A stretch of DNA of 64,000 nucleotides from Mycobacterium spongiae (GTDB lineage: Bacteria > Actinomycetota > Actinomycetes > Mycobacteriales > Mycobacteriaceae). The position numbers and the translations under genes are program-made. Positions 10,683 through 18,867 of this stretch are shown piece after piece (the first letter of the stretch is position 1; every line of letters starts with the position of its first letter). Location of the stretch: assembly GCF_018278905.1 (NCBI RefSeq), contig NZ_CP046600.1, positions 186,001-250,000 on the forward strand. Direction: 5' to 3'. The notes beneath the pieces were generated by a model, which saw nothing but the letters and a program-made list of their open reading frames with translations, made no database searches and was not told where the DNA came from.

Positions 10683-12203
10683 ATGACGCTTTCGCGCGAT
10701 GGTGCCGGCCCGCAGCGCCCGGCTGCGCCGGGCGCGCGACCGGTGGGGGGCGGGAACCCGAGGACGGCGCCTGATATCTCACGTCAGACACTTCTGCGCG
10801 GTGCCGCCGGAGCTCTGGCCGCCGGAACGGTTTTCGGCTCGGTCCGGGCCGCGGCGGATCCGAATACTCCTGGCTGGGAAGGTCTTTCGGCCGCTATCGG
10901 TGGGCAAGTGTTACGACCCGACGACGGTCCCCAATTCGCAACGGCCAAACAGGTTTTCAACACCAACTACAACGGCTCGACGCCGGCGGTGATCGTTACC
11001 GCGACGTCCCAGGCGGACGTACAAAGAGCAATGGCGTTCGCGGCCGCGCACAACCTGAAAGTCGCTCCACGCAGCGGTGGGCACTCCTATGTGGGTGCGT
11101 CCACGGCGAACGGAACCATGGTGCTTGACCTGCGTCAGCTGGCCGGCGGAATTCGGTATGACGAGGCCAGCAACCGGGTCACGGTAACACCGGCGACGGG
11201 TTTGTATGCGCTGCACGAGGCACTGGCCGCGGCCGGCCGGGGTATCCCGACGGGTACCTGCCCGACGGTCGGGACTGCGGGCCACGCTCTGGGGGGTGGT
11301 CTGGGCGCCAATTCCCGGCATGCCGGCTTGCTCTGCGACGCGTTGACCTCGGCGTCGGTCGTGCTGCCGAGTGGTAAGGCGGTTACCGCGTCCGCGGGCA
11401 GTCACCCCGATCTGCTGTGGGCGTTACGCGGCGGCGGTGGCGGCAACTTCGGCGTGACAACGGCGCTGACGTTTGCCACGTTCCCGATCACCGACCTCGA
11501 CGTCGTGAACCTCAATTTCCCGCCCCAGTCCTTCGCGCAGGTCCTTGTTGGTTGGCAGAAGTGGCTGCGTACCGCCGACCGAAACAGCTGGGCACTGGCC
11601 GACAGCACCGTTGATCCAATGGGTACCCATTGTCGGATCCTGGCGACCTGCCCGGCTGGATCGGGTAGCAGCGTTGCCGGTGCGATCAGTTCCGCAGTGG
11701 GAGTGCAACCGATCGGGACTGAGAACCGCACATTCAACTACATGGACCTGGTGCGGTATCTGGCCGCCGGGAACCTCAACCCAGCACCGCTGGGATATGT
11801 CGGGGGATCCGATGTGTTGCCCACCATCGACGAGGCCACCGCCGCGGGAATCGCCTCGGCCGTCGATGCCTTTCCTCGCGGCGCGGGTCGCGCGTTGGTA
11901 ATCATGCATGCACTCGACGGCGCACTCGCGAGTGTGGCACCGGGGGCCTCGGCGTTTCCGTGGCGCCGGCAGTCTGCGCTGGTTCAGTGGTATGTCGAAA
12001 CATCCGGTTCGCCGTCAACGGCGACCGGCTGGCTCACCACGGCGCACCGCGCGGTGGGAGCGCATTCGGTGGGCGGCTATGTCAACTATCTCGAGGTGAA
12101 CCAGCCGCCGTCGCGGTACTTCGGCCCGAATCTATCCCAGCTCAGTGCCGTGCGACGCAAGTATGATCCGGGCCAGGTCATGTTCTCGGGGCTGACGATC
12201 TAG
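10683..12203 (+). CDS. BBE-like FAD-linked oxidase, Rv0063 type
   Basis: The 506-residue protein has an FAD-binding domain (residues ~100-275) with the two attachment sites of bicovalent flavoproteins: His134 in PRSGGHSY and Cys193 in GTCPTVGTAGHALGGG. The C-terminal berberine-bridge segment (NYLEV...YFGPNLSQL...KYDPGQVMF) is also present. Such enzymes oxidise sugars or small alcohols with O2 as acceptor. The N-terminus has ISRQTLLRGAAGALAAGTV, a degenerate Tat-like signal (RQ rather than RR), so export is plausible but unproven. I prefer the ATG at 10683 over an upstream frame extension from 10614. By position and type it corresponds to M. tuberculosis Rv0063, the left end of the shared gene block. 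Substrate unknown. Confidence 0.85.
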   Translation: MTLSRDGAGPQRPAAPGARPVGGGNPRTAPDISRQTLLRGAAGALAAGTVFGSVRAAADPNTPGWEGLSAAIGGQVLRPDDGPQFATAKQVFNTNYNGSTPAVIVTATSQADVQRAMAFAAAHNLKVAPRSGGHSYVGASTANGTMVLDLRQLAGGIRYDEASNRVTVTPATGLYALHEALAAAGRGIPTGTCPTVGTAGHALGGGLGANSRHAGLLCDALTSASVVLPSGKAVTASAGSHPDLLWALRGGGGGNFGVTTALTFATFPITDLDVVNLNFPPQSFAQVLVGWQKWLRTADRNSWALADSTVDPMGTHCRILATCPAGSGSSVAGAISSAVGVQPIGTENRTFNYMDLVRYLAAGNLNPAPLGYVGGSDVLPTIDEATAAGIASAVDAFPRGAGRALVIMHALDGALASVAPGASAFPWRRQSALVQWYVETSGSPSTATGWLTTAHRAVGAHSVGGYVNYLEVNQPPSRYFGPNLSQLSAVRRKYDPGQVMFSGLTI

Positions 12204-12252
12204 GTGACTACTAAGCCATCGCCGCTCACGTGGGCCCGCTGTAGTGGTCCAG

Positions 12253-12546
12253 TCTTTGTGCGACTCGAACAAGCGCTGGCGGCACACGCCGGATCAGATC
12301 ATCCGCAAGCTCGCCGAAGGCAACAAGCTCCTCGCATCCGGCCAAGAGCTCAATGAGGTGTGCCGGCACCTGGAGATCGCCGAGTCGACGTGGCATCGCT
12401 GGGTGGCCCAGTAAGGCGGCATGAAGGCCAACGACGCCAAGCGGCCCAAAGAACTCGAGGCCGCAGCCGCCCGGCTCAAGAAGCTGGTCGCCAACCAGGC
12501 CCTCGACATTGACATGCTCAAGGACATCTCGGCGGGAAACTTCTGA
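12253..12546 (+). pseudogene. IS3-family transposase OrfA relic with internal stop
   Basis: The frame reads NKRWRHTPDQIIRKLAEGNK and continues through EVCRHLEIAESTWHRWVAQ, the helix-turn-helix of an IS3-family OrfA. It is broken by TAA at 12412-12414, where a tyrosine codon is expected, then resumes as GGMKANDAKRPKELEAAAARLKKLV (leucine-zipper segment) and ends DMLKDISAGNF plus TGA at 12544. The next bases (TPNRKRR) match the usual OrfB opening, but the similarity is lost at once. No terminal inverted repeats or target duplication are visible. It is a dead remnant just downstream of the FAD oxidase, at the point where gene order departs from M. tuberculosis. Confidence 0.85.
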
Positions 12547-12732
12547 CCCCGAATCGCAAGCGCCGCTCGCAGCACTTTCTGGACTGGTCACTGGATGCGG
12601 CCGCCTTTCTCTGCGGCTGTTGCGTGCGCGATCGACCACACGAGCGGGTGGGCAAGGGGGCGCCGAGGCCTGGGAGTCGCCGGAATCGGGGGCGACTCAC
12701 GTCCTTCTCTTCCGCGCTTCTCTTCCGCGCGC

Positions 12733-13128
12733 TTATCGGATCTTGATTACTGCGGTGAGAGCGCCGGTGGTGACGCGGTCGTCACTGGTCGCGATGGTTA
12801 AACCGCGGCGGGCCGCTTGAGCGACGATCATGCGGTCGAATGGGTCTTTGTGGTTCCAGTTGAGCTGACCGGCCAGCAGCGCATCGGCTGAGTCGATCCC
12901 CAGATCTGCGGCGTTCATGCTCGCCAGCGTTTCATCCCAGGCAGACAGGAGCGGCGCGCCGTCGAGGCGTCCGATCCGCGTCTTGATTGCCACCTCCCAG
13001 GCTGAAGCTGCGGACACGGCTAGTTCGTTGGTTTGGTCGGCAAGAGTGTCGAGTGCGGAGGTGGCGATTTTGTCCGGTGTTGAGACCAGCCACAAGAGCA
13101 CATTTGTGTCCAGCAAGATTGCGGTCAT
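12733..13128 (-). CDS. vapC: VapC-type PIN-domain toxin
   Basis: The 131-residue protein is a complete PIN ribonuclease. Acidic metal-binding residues are D7 (ILLDTNVLLWL), E45 (SAWEVAIKT), D95/D98 (HKDPFDRMIVAQA) and D116/D117 (ATSDDRV). VapC toxins cleave specific tRNAs or rRNA when not held by VapB. The ATG at 13128 overlaps the antitoxin TGA (ATGA), so translation is coupled. An in-frame upstream ATG would give five extra residues inside the antitoxin gene and is less likely. The pair sits between an IS relic and a TetR gene, a typical accessory location. The stability module is probably functional because both genes are intact. Confidence 0.9.
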   Translation of the reverse strand: MTAILLDTNVLLWLVSTPDKIATSALDTLADQTNELAVSAASAWEVAIKTRIGRLDGAPLLSAWDETLASMNAADLGIDSADALLAGQLNWNHKDPFDRMIVAQAARRGLTIATSDDRVTTGALTAVIKIR

Positions 13129-13358
13129 GAGGCCGGTTCCCAAGCGGCCAGCTCGTCGGCGGGTAGCGGATCGTCAAATGTGTTTGGCACAACCAGGTTG
13201 GGGAACTGCCCAAAGCTGCGTGGCGCGGCCCGGGCCGGTGACAGCACCGCAACTGGCCGGCCGTGGTTGGTGATCGTGAGCGACGCGCCTGTTCGTTCCA
13301 CTTCGGCCAACAAAGCATTCAGGCGCGTCTTCGCTTCCGTGCTGGAAATTGACCTCAC
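13125..13358 (-). CDS. vapB: VapB-type antitoxin (Phd/YefM-like)
   Basis: The 77-residue protein reads MRSISSTEAKTRLNALLAEV and NHGRPVAVLSPA, the Phd/YefM-type N-terminal DNA-binding fold, and ends in a short acidic toxin-binding tail (DDPLPADELAAWEPAS). The GTG at 13358 is chosen because the fold starts there and a TATGAT hexamer lies seven bases upstream. The mRNA would therefore be essentially leaderless. The stop overlaps the start of vapC by four bases. Antitoxins of this type usually repress their own operon; a short dyad (cggaatagtccg) lies at about 13389-13400. Confidence 0.85.
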   Translation of the reverse strand: MRSISSTEAKTRLNALLAEVERTGASLTITNHGRPVAVLSPARAAPRSFGQFPNLVVPNTFDDPLPADELAAWEPAS

Positions 13359-13605
13359 GGTGCAATCATACACCAATAGCACTAGTCGGAATAGTCCGAT
13401 CAAATTGGCTCGGGGGAGAGGATCTTGTCCAGTTGGTTGGCGGCGCCAACGGGAAGGAAGTCCGCGAGAACGGTCTTGTGGGTGTGACAATGCGTGGATC
13501 GGTGCGCGCCACATGCACTGCCCCGCAGCCGGATTGCGCTGATGCGAGTTTGGACAACGCGGGTCGCAAGCGGGCCAGTCCGACCACGCCCACCCCCTCA
13601 CCGCG
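13359..13605. other. Spacer with possible gene-end remnant
   Basis: About 250 bp between vapB and the TetR gene. A minus-strand frame reading TVLADFLPVGAANQLDKIL and ending SPEPI plus TGA at about 13402 has a protein-like composition, but no start or domain can be assigned. It may be the 3' end of a deleted gene. Nothing else was found apart from the vapBC promoter. Confidence 0.35.
13365..13370 (-). promoter_or_regulatory. Candidate -10 box of vapBC
   Basis: On the minus strand the hexamer reads TATGAT and ends 6 bases before the GTG of vapB. A transcript starting at the usual distance would begin at or very near that GTG, so the operon is probably leaderless, which is common in mycobacteria. 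No strong -35 is seen. Confidence 0.5.
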
Positions 13606-14223
13606 TTAGCTACCTCTGTGGCGCGATTGGGTGAGACTGGGCATCAGGACGTCATCAACGAGGGCTTGGACGGTGGCATCGGTCGGGGGCCGACCAGGAA
13701 TCAGGGCGCGACACACGATGTAATTGGGCAGCAGGTCCCAAAGTTCGTCGCTGATCGCTTCCGCCTCGATCTCGCCCCGCTCGACTCCTTTCTGAAGGAC
13801 GCGGTGGATCAGCGCTTTACGTTGGTCCACGAACGCTTGCTGAAGGGCGTCGCCAATAGCGGGATTGCGCGCAATCTCGGTCAGAACGGCCGCCATGGTG
13901 CTGGCGTGTCGGCGCGCCTGTTGACAAATCGCGAACCCCAGACGCAGGAGATCTTCGCGCAGCGAGCCGGTGTCAGGGGCGATCGCTACTTGGCGGATGC
14001 CGTCGGTCACCGCCGCGAGCACCAACTCGGCTTTCGAAGGCCAGCGCCGATACACCGTCGCCTTGCTCGCCCGTGCGGTGGCGGCGACCGCATCTACCGT
14101 CAATCGGTCATATCCGTGTTCTTGCAGCAGACGCAACGTCACTGCAAGTAGCTCGGCCTCGCGCTCCGACCGCGGCGACGATGCCGTGGGCTCGGCAGGA
14201 CGATCCGAGGCGGTCTGGGTCAC
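13606..14223 (-). CDS. TetR-family repressor beside the methyltransferase/deiodinase cluster
   Basis: The 205-residue protein has a typical TetR N-terminus: the HTH reads TVDAVAATARASKATVYRRW (residues ~42-61), followed by an all-helical ligand domain rich in arginine and alanine. The start is the GTG at 14223. It is transcribed away from the methyltransferase gene, and the 100-bp space between them holds a perfect 27-bp palindrome 23 bases from its own start. It most likely represses itself and the rightward cluster and responds to a small hydrophobic compound, as TetR proteins usually do. The inducer is unknown. Confidence 0.88.
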   Translation of the reverse strand: MTQTASDRPAEPTASSPRSEREAELLAVTLRLLQEHGYDRLTVDAVAATARASKATVYRRWPSKAELVLAAVTDGIRQVAIAPDTGSLREDLLRLGFAICQQARRHASTMAAVLTEIARNPAIGDALQQAFVDQRKALIHRVLQKGVERGEIEAEAISDELWDLLPNYIVCRALIPGRPPTDATVQALVDDVLMPSLTQSRHRGS

Positions 14224-14246
14224 AACCTCTACCTTAGAACACTTGC

Positions 14247-14273
14247 GATAGTACGGTACCGTACCGTACTATC
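14247..14273. promoter_or_regulatory. Perfect 27-bp palindrome, TetR operator candidate
   Basis: Half-site GATAGTACGGTAC on each side of a single central base; both 13-base arms match exactly. Within it the core GTACGGTAC/GTACCGTAC repeats at close spacing, which suggests cooperative binding of two dimers. It lies between the divergent TetR and methyltransferase starts, where it would cover the promoters of both. Confidence 0.8.
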
Positions 14274-14323
14274 TCGTTATTGCCAGATGTCCCACAGGTG
14301 GACGGAGACGAGGAGTGTGAACG

Positions 14324-15073
14324 ATGTCCAGTGCGGTACAACCAGACTTTGATGCCATCTACCGGGGCGGGTCCGAGCCCGGAATAGCAACATTGGCGCC
14401 ATGGGACATTGGCGGTCCGCAGCCGGTGGTGCAGGAGCTGGTTGCCCACGGCGCGGTGCGCGGCGAAGTGCTCGACCCGGGGACTGGGCCGGGCCACCAC
14501 GCGATCTACTACGCGTCAAAGGGCTACTCGGCCACGGGTATCGACGCCTCGCCGGCTGCGATCGAGCGGGCCCGGCGCACCGCCGAGACTGCCGGGGTTA
14601 GCGTGGACTTCCAGGTAGCCGACGCAACTACGTTGGACGGGCTGGAGAATCGATTCGACACCGTGGTCGACTGCGGCTTCTACCACGTCTTTCAAGAGGA
14701 CGAAGACACCCAGAAACGATATGCGCAGGCGCTCCATCGAGCCACCAAACCCGGTGCGCGGCTTTATCTCTTCGAGTTCGGCTGCCAAAATGTTAACGGC
14801 CTCCAGTGGTCGGGACTGCCGGGCCTGGCGGCGGAAAACTTCGAGCGGGTCCTGCCCGCATCTGGCTGGCGTATCGCGTATCTGGGGACCACCACGTATC
14901 AAGCCCGTTTAAGCCCCGAGATGTTCGCCGCGATGGCCGAGTTGAGCAGTGACACGAAGTTCATGGCGGGAATGAAACCCGTGCAGGATCAACTCCAAGT
15001 TCTGGCACCGCTGCTGCAAGACCATGTGGTTCATTTGCCATTTTGGAGCGTGCACGCAGCCCGCATCGACTGA
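14324..15073 (+). CDS. Class I SAM methyltransferase, Rv0560c-like
   Basis: The 249-residue protein has SAM motif I as EVLDPGTGPGHHAIYYA (residues ~48-64) and the acidic motif II as GIDASPAAIERAR. The entry sequence LAPWDIGGPQPVVQELV is characteristic of the mycobacterial Rv0560c/Rv1403c/Rv1405c methyltransferase group. Rv0560c is a salicylate-induced enzyme reported to N-methylate small heterocyclic compounds. The general fold is also close to thiol and halide methyltransferases. A GACGAGGAG ribosome site precedes the ATG at 14324. It is the first gene of a rightward cluster with two deiodinase-like redoxins and probably of one transcript, since only 79 bp separate it from the next gene. Substrate unknown. 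Confidence 0.82.
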   Translation: MSSAVQPDFDAIYRGGSEPGIATLAPWDIGGPQPVVQELVAHGAVRGEVLDPGTGPGHHAIYYASKGYSATGIDASPAAIERARRTAETAGVSVDFQVADATTLDGLENRFDTVVDCGFYHVFQEDEDTQKRYAQALHRATKPGARLYLFEFGCQNVNGLQWSGLPGLAAENFERVLPASGWRIAYLGTTTYQARLSPEMFAAMAELSSDTKFMAGMKPVQDQLQVLAPLLQDHVVHLPFWSVHAARID

Positions 15074-15152
15074 TCGAGAAACTGGCTGCGGCATCTGTAA
15101 GTTACCCCGGTCTTGGGCATTCGGATCTTGAAACACAGCGTGAGGAGCGGTA

Positions 15153-15929
15153 GTGACCACATCTGATTCAGGGGCGCCGGGCATGTTCGCGCGCGGCGGC
15201 ACGGATTCCCCGGCCCGGGACGTGGCACTGGCCTACAACTATGCGCGCTTCCGCCCGAGTGAGCAGCAGCGGGAGCAGATTCTGGTTCACGGCTTGGGTG
15301 GGCCCAAAATTGGTGATCTGGCAACTGATTTCCGTGCCACCGACCTCGATGGAACTGAGGTGGCGTTGTCCGACTTCCGCGGCAAGGTCGTCGTGCTGGA
15401 AACTGGTAGCGCGAGCTGCCCGATGTTCGAGCAACACATCACCAGGATGAACGCGCTGGCCTACCGGTTTCCCGACGTAGTGTTCCTGGTTCTCTACACC
15501 CGGGAGGCCCACCCCGGCAGTAACCTTCGGCCGCACCGCAGCCCGGCTGACAAGATCGCCGCCGCGACCTTGCTGCGCCGGCAAGACCAGGAAGGCCGCC
15601 GGATCCTCATCGACTCCCTCGACGGCGAGGTACATCGTGCCTATGGCAGCATGCCCAACACCGTTCACCTGATCGATGCGGATGGCACCGTGGTGTTTCG
15701 CAGCATGTGGAACGACCCCACGACAGTAGGGGAGGCTCTCACCAAGATGGTGGCCGGTGCCGATCCCAGTGAGCTGGAACCACGGTTTCGGCCCGCGCCT
15801 CCCGCGGTGATGTGGCGCATCCTGCGTCGTGCCGGACGGCAAGCGTTGTGGGACATGGCGTTGGCCAGCCGCAAACTGTGGCGGCCCCTGGGCGCGGCGG
15901 CCCGCGGTGGCCGGTTCCCGCTTCGGTGA
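15153..15929 (+). CDS. Deiodinase-like thioredoxin-fold protein, copy 1
   Basis: The 258-residue protein has a thioredoxin-fold redoxin core (residues ~50-190). The active-site stretch ETGSASCPMF places Cys89 where iodothyronine deiodinases carry selenocysteine (GSxTUP). The conserved EAHP motif of that family is present at 118-121 (VLYTREAHP). Bacterial relatives with cysteine are known only as predicted reductases. There is no second cysteine near Cys89. GTG at 15153 follows TGAGGAGCG. The C-terminal ~60 residues are basic and extend beyond the core. It is a tandem paralogue of the next gene. A peroxiredoxin-like peroxidase role is the main alternative. Confidence 0.75.
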   Translation: MTTSDSGAPGMFARGGTDSPARDVALAYNYARFRPSEQQREQILVHGLGGPKIGDLATDFRATDLDGTEVALSDFRGKVVVLETGSASCPMFEQHITRMNALAYRFPDVVFLVLYTREAHPGSNLRPHRSPADKIAAATLLRRQDQEGRRILIDSLDGEVHRAYGSMPNTVHLIDADGTVVFRSMWNDPTTVGEALTKMVAGADPSELEPRFRPAPPAVMWRILRRAGRQALWDMALASRKLWRPLGAAARGGRFPLR

Positions 15930-16019
15930 GCATCCCACCGCACGCGACAGCCACCGTGCCACGGCCCAGACCGCGGTGGTCCAAGTCCCTTGAGCCAAAG
16001 CAAGTTCAGAGGAGCGCTG

Positions 16020-16811
16020 ATGACAACATCTGGTTCGGCATCAACGGGCCCGCAACCTAACGGCCAACCGGGGCAGGTGACGCTGGCATACAACTATGCA
16101 CGTTTCCGTCCGAGCGAACACCCGCTCAACCAGGAGTTCAGTGGCCCCAAGATCGGTGACCGCGCACCAGATTTTCGAGTCGCCGACATTGACGGCGCCG
16201 AGGTGGCGTTGTCTGACTTGCGCGGTCGCTTCGTAGTGCTAGAAACTGGGTGCGCCACTTGCCCGATGTTCGGCAAGGGCATAGTGACAATGAACGCGCT
16301 GGCCTACCGTTTCCCCGATGTCGCATTCTTGGTCTTATACATCCGCGAGGCTCACCCCGGCGAGAACCTGGGACCACATCGCAGCCAGGCTGACAAGACC
16401 GCAGCGGCGAACGTGTTACGCCAGGAGGATCGAGAAGGGCGGCGCATCCTCATCGACACCCTTGACGGCCAAGTTCACCGCGCCTACGGCAGCATGCCGA
16501 ACGCCGTTTATGTGATCGACCCGAACGGGATCGTGGTGTTTCGCAGCGTATGGAACGACCCCGCTGCCGTTGAGAAAGCTTTGCAGCAAGCGATGGCGGG
16601 GGGCGATCCCAGTCAACTGCAACCGGGGCCCCGCTTTGCCCCGCCTGCGGTGATTTGGCGCATCCTGCGCCGCGCCGGCGGGCAAGCCCTGCGGGACGTC
16701 GTCGTGATGATTCCGCTTGCTGTTCGGAACTTCCCCAAGCTAGCCCGGGACGACGTCAATTCGGCCCGCGATGGCCGCTTCCCGCGATTGCGGAAATCGC
16801 CACGGCGCTGA
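16020..16811 (+). CDS. Deiodinase-like thioredoxin-fold protein, copy 2
   Basis: The 263-residue paralogue of the preceding gene shares ALAYNYARFRPSE at the N-terminus, the EAHP motif and the RRILIDTLDGQVHRAYGSMP segment. Its active site reads ETGCATCPMF, giving a CxxC pair (Cys78, Cys81) that copy 1 lacks, so this copy could cycle like a thioredoxin. The ATG at 16020 follows AGAGGAG, and an in-frame upstream extension from 15990 is rejected for that reason. The 90-bp gap from copy 1 and the same strand suggest one operon under the TetR operator. A duplicated pair with differentiated active sites suggests complementary redox roles; the substrate is unknown. Confidence 0.75.
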   Translation: MTTSGSASTGPQPNGQPGQVTLAYNYARFRPSEHPLNQEFSGPKIGDRAPDFRVADIDGAEVALSDLRGRFVVLETGCATCPMFGKGIVTMNALAYRFPDVAFLVLYIREAHPGENLGPHRSQADKTAAANVLRQEDREGRRILIDTLDGQVHRAYGSMPNAVYVIDPNGIVVFRSVWNDPAAVEKALQQAMAGGDPSQLQPGPRFAPPAVIWRILRRAGGQALRDVVVMIPLAVRNFPKLARDDVNSARDGRFPRLRKSPRR

Positions 16812-16954
16812 CAGAGTGCCGACAATTACCACTGCCCGGGGTGAGTGTGATCGCCGCGTGCCCGACAGCACGTTCCCCGTGACGGATGGCCAGGGTCGAC
16901 GGCGTATCGGCTGCGGGGCGCGATCGAGCGCTGGGAGTAGTAGCGTCAGTCGCC

Positions 16955-18094
16955 ATGGCCGAGGCAATCGTTTGCGGCGCAGGAGCTGCCGGGCTCGCCG
17001 CGGCGGCCACATTAGGGGCCGCCGGCGTGCAGGCGGTGGTGCTTGAGCGCAGCGATCGCGTGGGGGCCAGCTGGCGCTCGCGCTACGACGGGTTGCGGCT
17101 CAACACCCCGGCGTGGATGTCAACCTTGCCGGGTTATCGGGCGAGGCATCGCAAATACGGGGAATACCCGAGCCGCGACAATTGGGTGCGCTACCTCGAG
17201 GACTACACGCAGTACCACCGGCTGGATGTGCGGTTCGGGGTCGACGTGCAGAAGCTGTCCGCAACTCGGCGCGGCTGGCAGGTAGAAACCGACGGCGAGG
17301 CGTTTGAGGCGGCACATGTGATCGTGGCGACTGGTCACGAGCGCAACCCGTACATCCCCGACTGGCCTGGGCGCGAAAGCTACGACGGGAAGCTGATCCA
17401 TTCCAGCGCCTATCGAAACCCAGGTCCGTACCGTGGTCGCGACGTTCTCGTGGTGGGTCCGAACGTCACCGGCTCCGAGTTAGCCAACCAGTTGGCCAAA
17501 GGCGGTGCCGAGCGGGTCCGAGTTGCCTGCCGGACGCCGCCGAACGTAGTAGCCCGCAAGTTCTTGGGCGTGAACGTCAATCTTCCGGGACTCGTGTTGA
17601 ACCGGCTGCCTTCGCGGGTCGGCGACGAAGTCGGGTGGTTGATGCAAAGAATCCTGTTCGGTCGCCTTGACCAGTACGGGATTCCGCGGTCGCCCATGGG
17701 CGTCGCAACGACGATGGTCCGCAGGCGCCAATCACCCGCCTATGACGACGGCTTTATCGACGAACTCCGTGCCGGGCGTATCGAGATCGTCGCAGCTGTT
17801 ACCGGGTTTGACCGAAGCGAGGTCATCTTGGCCGGCGGCGGACGTATCCGCCCCGATGTGGTGATTGCGGCGACCGGGTATCGACGTGGATTGCAGGACT
17901 TGGTCGGTCACCTGGGTGTTCTGGATGCCGACGGCTGTCCGATGGTGAGCGGGGGGCGCGACCATCCCCGGTCGCCTGGCTTGTTCTTCATCGGCTATCG
18001 GATCGACCTGAGCGGGCAACTGCGACTGATGCGCATCGACGCAAAGGCGATTGCGGCGACCATCAGCCGCGGTGGAGGTTCCGGCAACAGCTGA
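16955..18094 (+). CDS. Flavin-containing monooxygenase-like oxidoreductase
   Basis: The 379-residue protein begins with an FAD-binding Rossmann motif, VCGAGAAGLAAAATLGAAG (residues ~6-24), followed by ERSDRVGASWRSRYDGLRLNTP, the typical FMO/Baeyer-Villiger-type second element. The NADPH-site motif is unusual (VVGPNVTGSELA rather than GxGxSG). The family hallmark ATG after a basic stretch (IVATGHERNPYIPDWPG) and a late ATGYRRGL motif are present. Such enzymes oxygenate nitrogen, sulfur or ketone substrates with NADPH and O2. The ATG at 16955 is chosen because the Rossmann strand starts directly after it. It lies 143 bp after the deiodinase pair and could be in the same regulon. Confidence 0.8.
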   Translation: MAEAIVCGAGAAGLAAAATLGAAGVQAVVLERSDRVGASWRSRYDGLRLNTPAWMSTLPGYRARHRKYGEYPSRDNWVRYLEDYTQYHRLDVRFGVDVQKLSATRRGWQVETDGEAFEAAHVIVATGHERNPYIPDWPGRESYDGKLIHSSAYRNPGPYRGRDVLVVGPNVTGSELANQLAKGGAERVRVACRTPPNVVARKFLGVNVNLPGLVLNRLPSRVGDEVGWLMQRILFGRLDQYGIPRSPMGVATTMVRRRQSPAYDDGFIDELRAGRIEIVAAVTGFDRSEVILAGGGRIRPDVVIAATGYRRGLQDLVGHLGVLDADGCPMVSGGRDHPRSPGLFFIGYRIDLSGQLRLMRIDAKAIAATISRGGGSGNS

Positions 18095-18118
18095 CGGCAG
18101 CGATGCTTCCCCGCAGCG

Positions 18119-18457
18119 CTACTGGCGCGCGCGCCTCGCGGCGGACACAGCCCTGCGTGCCCATTGAATCAGGGCGGCCTCGTCGGCGCGGACCTGCGAG
18201 GGGATTGACCAGTAGGGCATCCGGCCGTGGCGGGTGGCGCCCGCGGCTTCATACTCCGGCTGGGTAGTCTCGTCGACTTTAAGATGCGGTCTGCCTGTCG
18301 AGTCAACGAGTCCGAACATGGTGTCGTCGGCGAAGATGCCATAGCCGCCGAACATCTTGCGGTGGTGCAGCGGCTCGTTGAGCGGTGCCAGGTCGGCCAG
18401 GAGCGCATCGGCTTCCTGTGTTGCCGCAGGTGTGAGTTTGGCTCCCTTGTCACCCAT
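18119..18457 (-). CDS. TfoX N-terminal domain protein
   Basis: The 112-residue protein is a single TfoX N-terminal domain: LLADLAPLNEPLHHRKMFGGYGIFADDTMFGLV is the recognisable core (HRKMFGGYGIF). The domain is found in competence regulators of Gammaproteobacteria, but stand-alone actinobacterial members have no known role. The ATG at 18457 with an AAAGGA site upstream is preferred to a longer start at 18481. It is convergent with the flavin monooxygenase, only 24 bp apart. Confidence 0.78.
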   Translation of the reverse strand: MGDKGAKLTPAATQEADALLADLAPLNEPLHHRKMFGGYGIFADDTMFGLVDSTGRPHLKVDETTQPEYEAAGATRHGRMPYWSIPSQVRADEAALIQWARRAVSAARRARQ

Positions 18458-18793
18458 GCCGCAGCGTCCTTTCGCCACCAACGCTTGTGCCCGCCGCAGT
18501 CGACAAGTCTAAACATCGACACATGGGCCAGGCCCGCTGAGAAGTCGCGGCGACCGGTCTTCCGCATCGACGTTGCTTCGACCAACGCGGTCTGAGCGCA
18601 CCGGGCGATGGCAGTCAACGTGTTGACGCGGCGTGGGTGTGATCACCGCAGGACGGCGATGCTACGCAATGCCAGAAACCGGTGGATTCCCCAAATCGCG
18701 GCCAAATCGCAGCTAGATCGCGGCCAGATCGCGCCAGTCCGGTCAACCGGCGTGGCGAGGAAGACAAGAAATCTGCGCCCACCCCTTGCGCTA

Positions 18794-18825
18794 ACGATAA
18801 TGACCGATATATCTTTCGGTATCGT
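18794..18825. promoter_or_regulatory. Imperfect 32-bp palindrome upstream of the PadR gene
   Basis: Outer arms ACGATA/TATCGT and an AT-rich centre GATATATC are symmetric; 12 of 16 base pairs match. It sits 43 bp before the GTG of the extended PadR gene in otherwise GC-rich DNA. Position and symmetry fit an autoregulatory PadR operator overlapping the promoter. Confidence 0.55.
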
Positions 18826-18867
18826 ACAAGGGTGCACCGCCCATCCAGGTGAAAGCGAGAGACGATC

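Noticed and set aside
12547-12732. OrfB of the IS3 relic continuing downstream
   Set aside because: Similarity stops after the first few residues; the remaining sequence shows no transposase motif.
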